A stretch of 64,000 nt of DNA from Heterodera schachtii. Taxonomy: Eukaryota > Nematoda > Chromadorea > Rhabditida > Heteroderidae. Below the pieces are notes generated by a model. The model was not told the origin of the DNA, did no database searches, and was given only the letters and a program-made list of their open reading frames with translations. Position 1 is the stretch's first letter, and every line of letters begins with the position of its first letter. A program made the position numbers and the translations under genes. Positions 61,559 through 64,000 of the stretch are shown here, piece after piece. The stretch lies in NCBI GenBank assembly GCA_023374025.1, contig SIJG01000024.1, positions 505,602-569,601 of the forward strand, given 5' to 3'.

Positions 61559-64000
61559 TTATCCGTCCACTTTCGTCGATAAATCCCTTCCCCCTCCTCT
61601 TCCTCCTTCTTCTGTTGTACTGCTCGGCGTCGTTCTCCATGTCGTCGTTCTGCCGATGCTTTCGCCCACCCAATTGGCAATTGTCACCGCCCCATCCCCC
61701 TCCAACGCTCTGTTCATCACCCAATCGAACGAACCGTTTCTGCCGTTGGCATTTTGTGTTCTCCTTCCCTCCGCCAGGCCGCACATTGAATCGTAACGGT
61801 ACGCCGCCAACTTCTCGTACCTGTGAACCAAAAAATATGCGGATGGAAGGGATTTGAGATTTGGAATGGACTGCTAGCAGCACTAAAAGCCAGGAAGCCA
61901 ATTTGGTATGGAGCGGCCGTTCCCCCTTCCTGTCGTTTCCCATCCAAAAAAATTTATCATTTTTTAAAATTTTTTGATTTCAGCGATTTTTTAGAAACAT
62001 TTTGAAAAATTCGGGGTTTGGGGAACGACGTGAGGAATAAAGTGCAAAAGTTTTTATGGGGCTTAAAAGGGGACGCTGAAGGGATCTGGGCACCAATGCT
62101 CAATATTGGGTATTCCAAAGTGCCGAGAACCCCACCATTCATTTTTCTCTTAAATAAGGGCTCCGATTTGTCACTCAAAACGTCTCAAAAAGCACCCACA
62201 AATTGGCCATGCGCCTTTTGCCCAGCCAAAGGCTAAGAGTGGCACAATTTGTCAGCAGCAACAGAAAGCAGAGGAGGCCAAGGCAAAGTGCCGTGTCGGG
62301 GGGCGTCAGCGACGGCGGCCAAACTGTGCCGAGCGGTGGCCGTGGCACATCCGAACGCGTCGGTCGGCGGACAATGCACAGCGCAAAGTCTCGACCTCCG
62401 GCTAAATTCTCGGCTAATGCCACCAATTCGATGGTCGGCGGGAGGCGAAAAAGTTCGGCGGACTTTGTGGGGAGAAAGCGCAGCACACCATCAGTGGGAT
62501 GGATGTGGAACAAACTGCTGATTGGGGGAAGGAAAATGGCAAATTTTCATCATAAATGTTTTGGTAAATAAACGCATGGCGTGCCAAAAAAAAAGCCGGA
62601 GACTTGGCAAGTGCCCAATTTACCGTACTTACTGAAATAGAACCCCTCCCTGAATTATAGCCCCCCCCCCCCCTCCCTTTGAGAAGGGGTGAAAATACCA
62701 GTAAGTACGGTAGAATAATTTCTGTAGTTTTTTGTGGTGTGCCGTAAATGCCATATTGGCTATTAATTAAAGAAGCGAAACGTGAGCACCGAAATTGTAC
62801 TGGAATGTCTCAATGGATTACTATGGATTTAAAGAATAAATTAAAATCTTTATAAACAAAAATAATTTTGAAAATCGGTGCCCAATTTCCGGGATATTTA
62901 GCTAATTTGTAAAAAACGCACTCATTCCCGCTCAACAACGCATAAGTGATCAGCTGATCCGCTTCTTCTCGTGCCGTGCCGTTTCCCCGTGCCCCCGCAT
63001 TTTTTGCTTTAATCTGACCAATCTCAACCGATTGTTCTCGATCATTCTCTCCCACCACTGGCAGTTCAAATTCGTAAATTTGCTTTTCAAATGCAAAATT
63101 TTGTCCTCTGATCGGGTCAAAAATTGTCAGGCGGATATCCAATGATCGGATGGTCGGAGGCAGTTTTGGGCATGTAAATTTGATCGAAATATTTGCTAAA
63201 AAGTTGGAAAACAGTGATTAATCTGATCATTAAAACCACCGAAGAAACGCAATACATCTATTTAATCGTTGGTCTGTTCAAATTAGTCTGCTTTTTATGA
63301 AATTTTCAACAGTGTGGCTTACACTTCCTGACCATTCGCCAGAGCGATCAGATATAATATCATTTAGTGATCATTAAAAAATAATCATCCAAAAGCTAAG
63401 GCTTAATACTAATCAATGATCTCAAAGTTTAGAGTATGACCAGGTCAATCTGGTGAACGAATTTAGATTTAAAACATAACTTTCAGCAAGGCATTTTGGA
63501 TTAATTATGGATATGGTAGATCCTTTTGATATAACTTTGAACCCAATATATTGATCTGATCAAAGAAAAGCACTTCAGTCGATCATTAATGAATGATTCA
63601 CCGGCGTATTGGCCAATTTCCATCCGTTTGGCCAACCTCAGCCATTTTGTCCTCTGATCGATGAAAAAAGGCAATTTGTTCCGCTTCTGCTGCTGCCCTT
63701 TCGGCACCACCATTTCCAATCCCAATGCTTCTCCCTCTCTCTCCGCTGATTCAGTGCTGCATTTTTCGTCGTCCACCAATCGCATTAATTTGGTGCCAAT
63801 GGCCGTATTTTTCGGCAACTGGTCGTTTGAATATTTTTTGAATTTTCAAAAATCAATGCTTCACCCATGCAAATGGCACAAAAACCCACCCTCAAAATGA
63901 TCAGTTCGCTGCTTTTGCCCTCCCCTTTTGCTTCTTCGTCCCCCGCTGGCGGGGGTTGGACCAGCAAAAAGGCGGTGGAATTGCGCTCCGATCGGTTTGC
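61452..64000 (-). CDS. Cadherin-like transmembrane protein, copy 2, 5' end outside window
   Basis: Second tandem copy of the cadherin gene at 54995-58319, highly similar exon by exon. Exons at 64000-63898 (acidic), 63826-63605 (LPKNTAIGTKLMRLVDDEK), about 63185-62920 (YEFELPVVGENDREQ) and 62510-62190 (last repeat plus the helix TALCLGLLCFLLLLTNC) match copy 1. The tail starts YEKLAAYRYDSMCGLAEGRR at about 61820. Within the tail, the stretch after NGSFDW has lost one base relative to copy 1, so the reading changes and ends at 61559 (KVDG). In the alternative frame it continues to 61452. Intron content differs too: a 92-base inverted repeat sits at 62621-62712, and sequence at about 61900-62170 has no counterpart in copy 1. 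Confidence 0.7.
62621..62712. mobile_element. 92-bp inverted-repeat element in a cadherin copy 2 intron
   Basis: Starts TACCGTACTTACTG and ends with its exact inverse CAGTAAGTACGGTA, with a C-run in the middle. It is absent from the equivalent intron of copy 1. The ends carry TA and may reflect a TA target, as in mariner-like MITEs. Confidence 0.8.

Overview
This window is eukaryotic nuclear DNA, almost certainly from a nematode. The genes are split into many short exons by small AT-rich introns with T-rich TTTTCAG acceptors, the spacers are very AT-rich, and the recognisable proteins match animal and nematode families. Several introns appear to use GC-AG rather than GT-AG splice sites. Together with the dense small inverted-repeat elements this suggests a tylenchid, possibly a cyst nematode such as Globodera or Heterodera, but that lineage is an inference. 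No tRNA, rRNA or CRISPR was seen.

Layout: (1) 1-2.9 kb, + strand, 3' part of a K-Cl cotransporter (SLC12/KCC). (2) 4.0-9.0 kb, - strand, a complete matrix metalloproteinase with prodomain, zinc site and hemopexin domain. (3) 9-20 kb, no confident gene; minisatellites, an inverted-repeat element at 14.05-14.40 kb and a palindrome-rich element at 16.0-16.7 kb. (4) 20.1-23.7 kb, + strand, an SLC19 folate/thiamine transporter with two apparent +1 frameshifts. (5) 25.0-27.0 kb, - strand, a short B-type cyclin. (6) 28.0-28.9 kb, - strand, Cu/Zn superoxide dismutase. (7) 30.5-37.1 kb, + strand, NOMO (nra-4-like). (8) 37.4-38.4 kb, - strand, a secreted Gly/Asn/Pro/Gln-rich protein. (9) 40.0-43.2 kb, a small acidic protein (-) and a small membrane protein (+), neither recognised. 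(10) 43.5-47.1 kb, - strand, poly(ADP-ribose) glycohydrolase. (11) 48.2-51.7 kb, - strand, a tandem family of tiny Lys/Ala/Pro-rich proteins. (12) 52.0-54.9 kb, + strand, a shortened RAD23 followed by a Zip3/RNF212-type RING protein. (13) 55.0-64.0 kb, two tandem copies of a cadherin gene (-) with an unrecognised repeat-bearing coiled-coil gene (+) between them.

Most identified genes are unrelated housekeeping functions: ion and vitamin transport, ER membrane biogenesis, redox defence, cell cycle, meiosis, PAR turnover and ubiquitin shuttling. The spacing of RAD23 and the RING gene would allow an operon, but this is not shown. The most unusual part is the 48-52 kb cluster, where the introns and splice junctions of the gene copies are nearly identical while the exons are scrambled and repeat-rich. 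The window also holds two elements with exact 8-bp target-site duplications (hAT-like) and several smaller MITE-like inverted repeats. Exon limits were read by eye and may be off by a base or a few bases.
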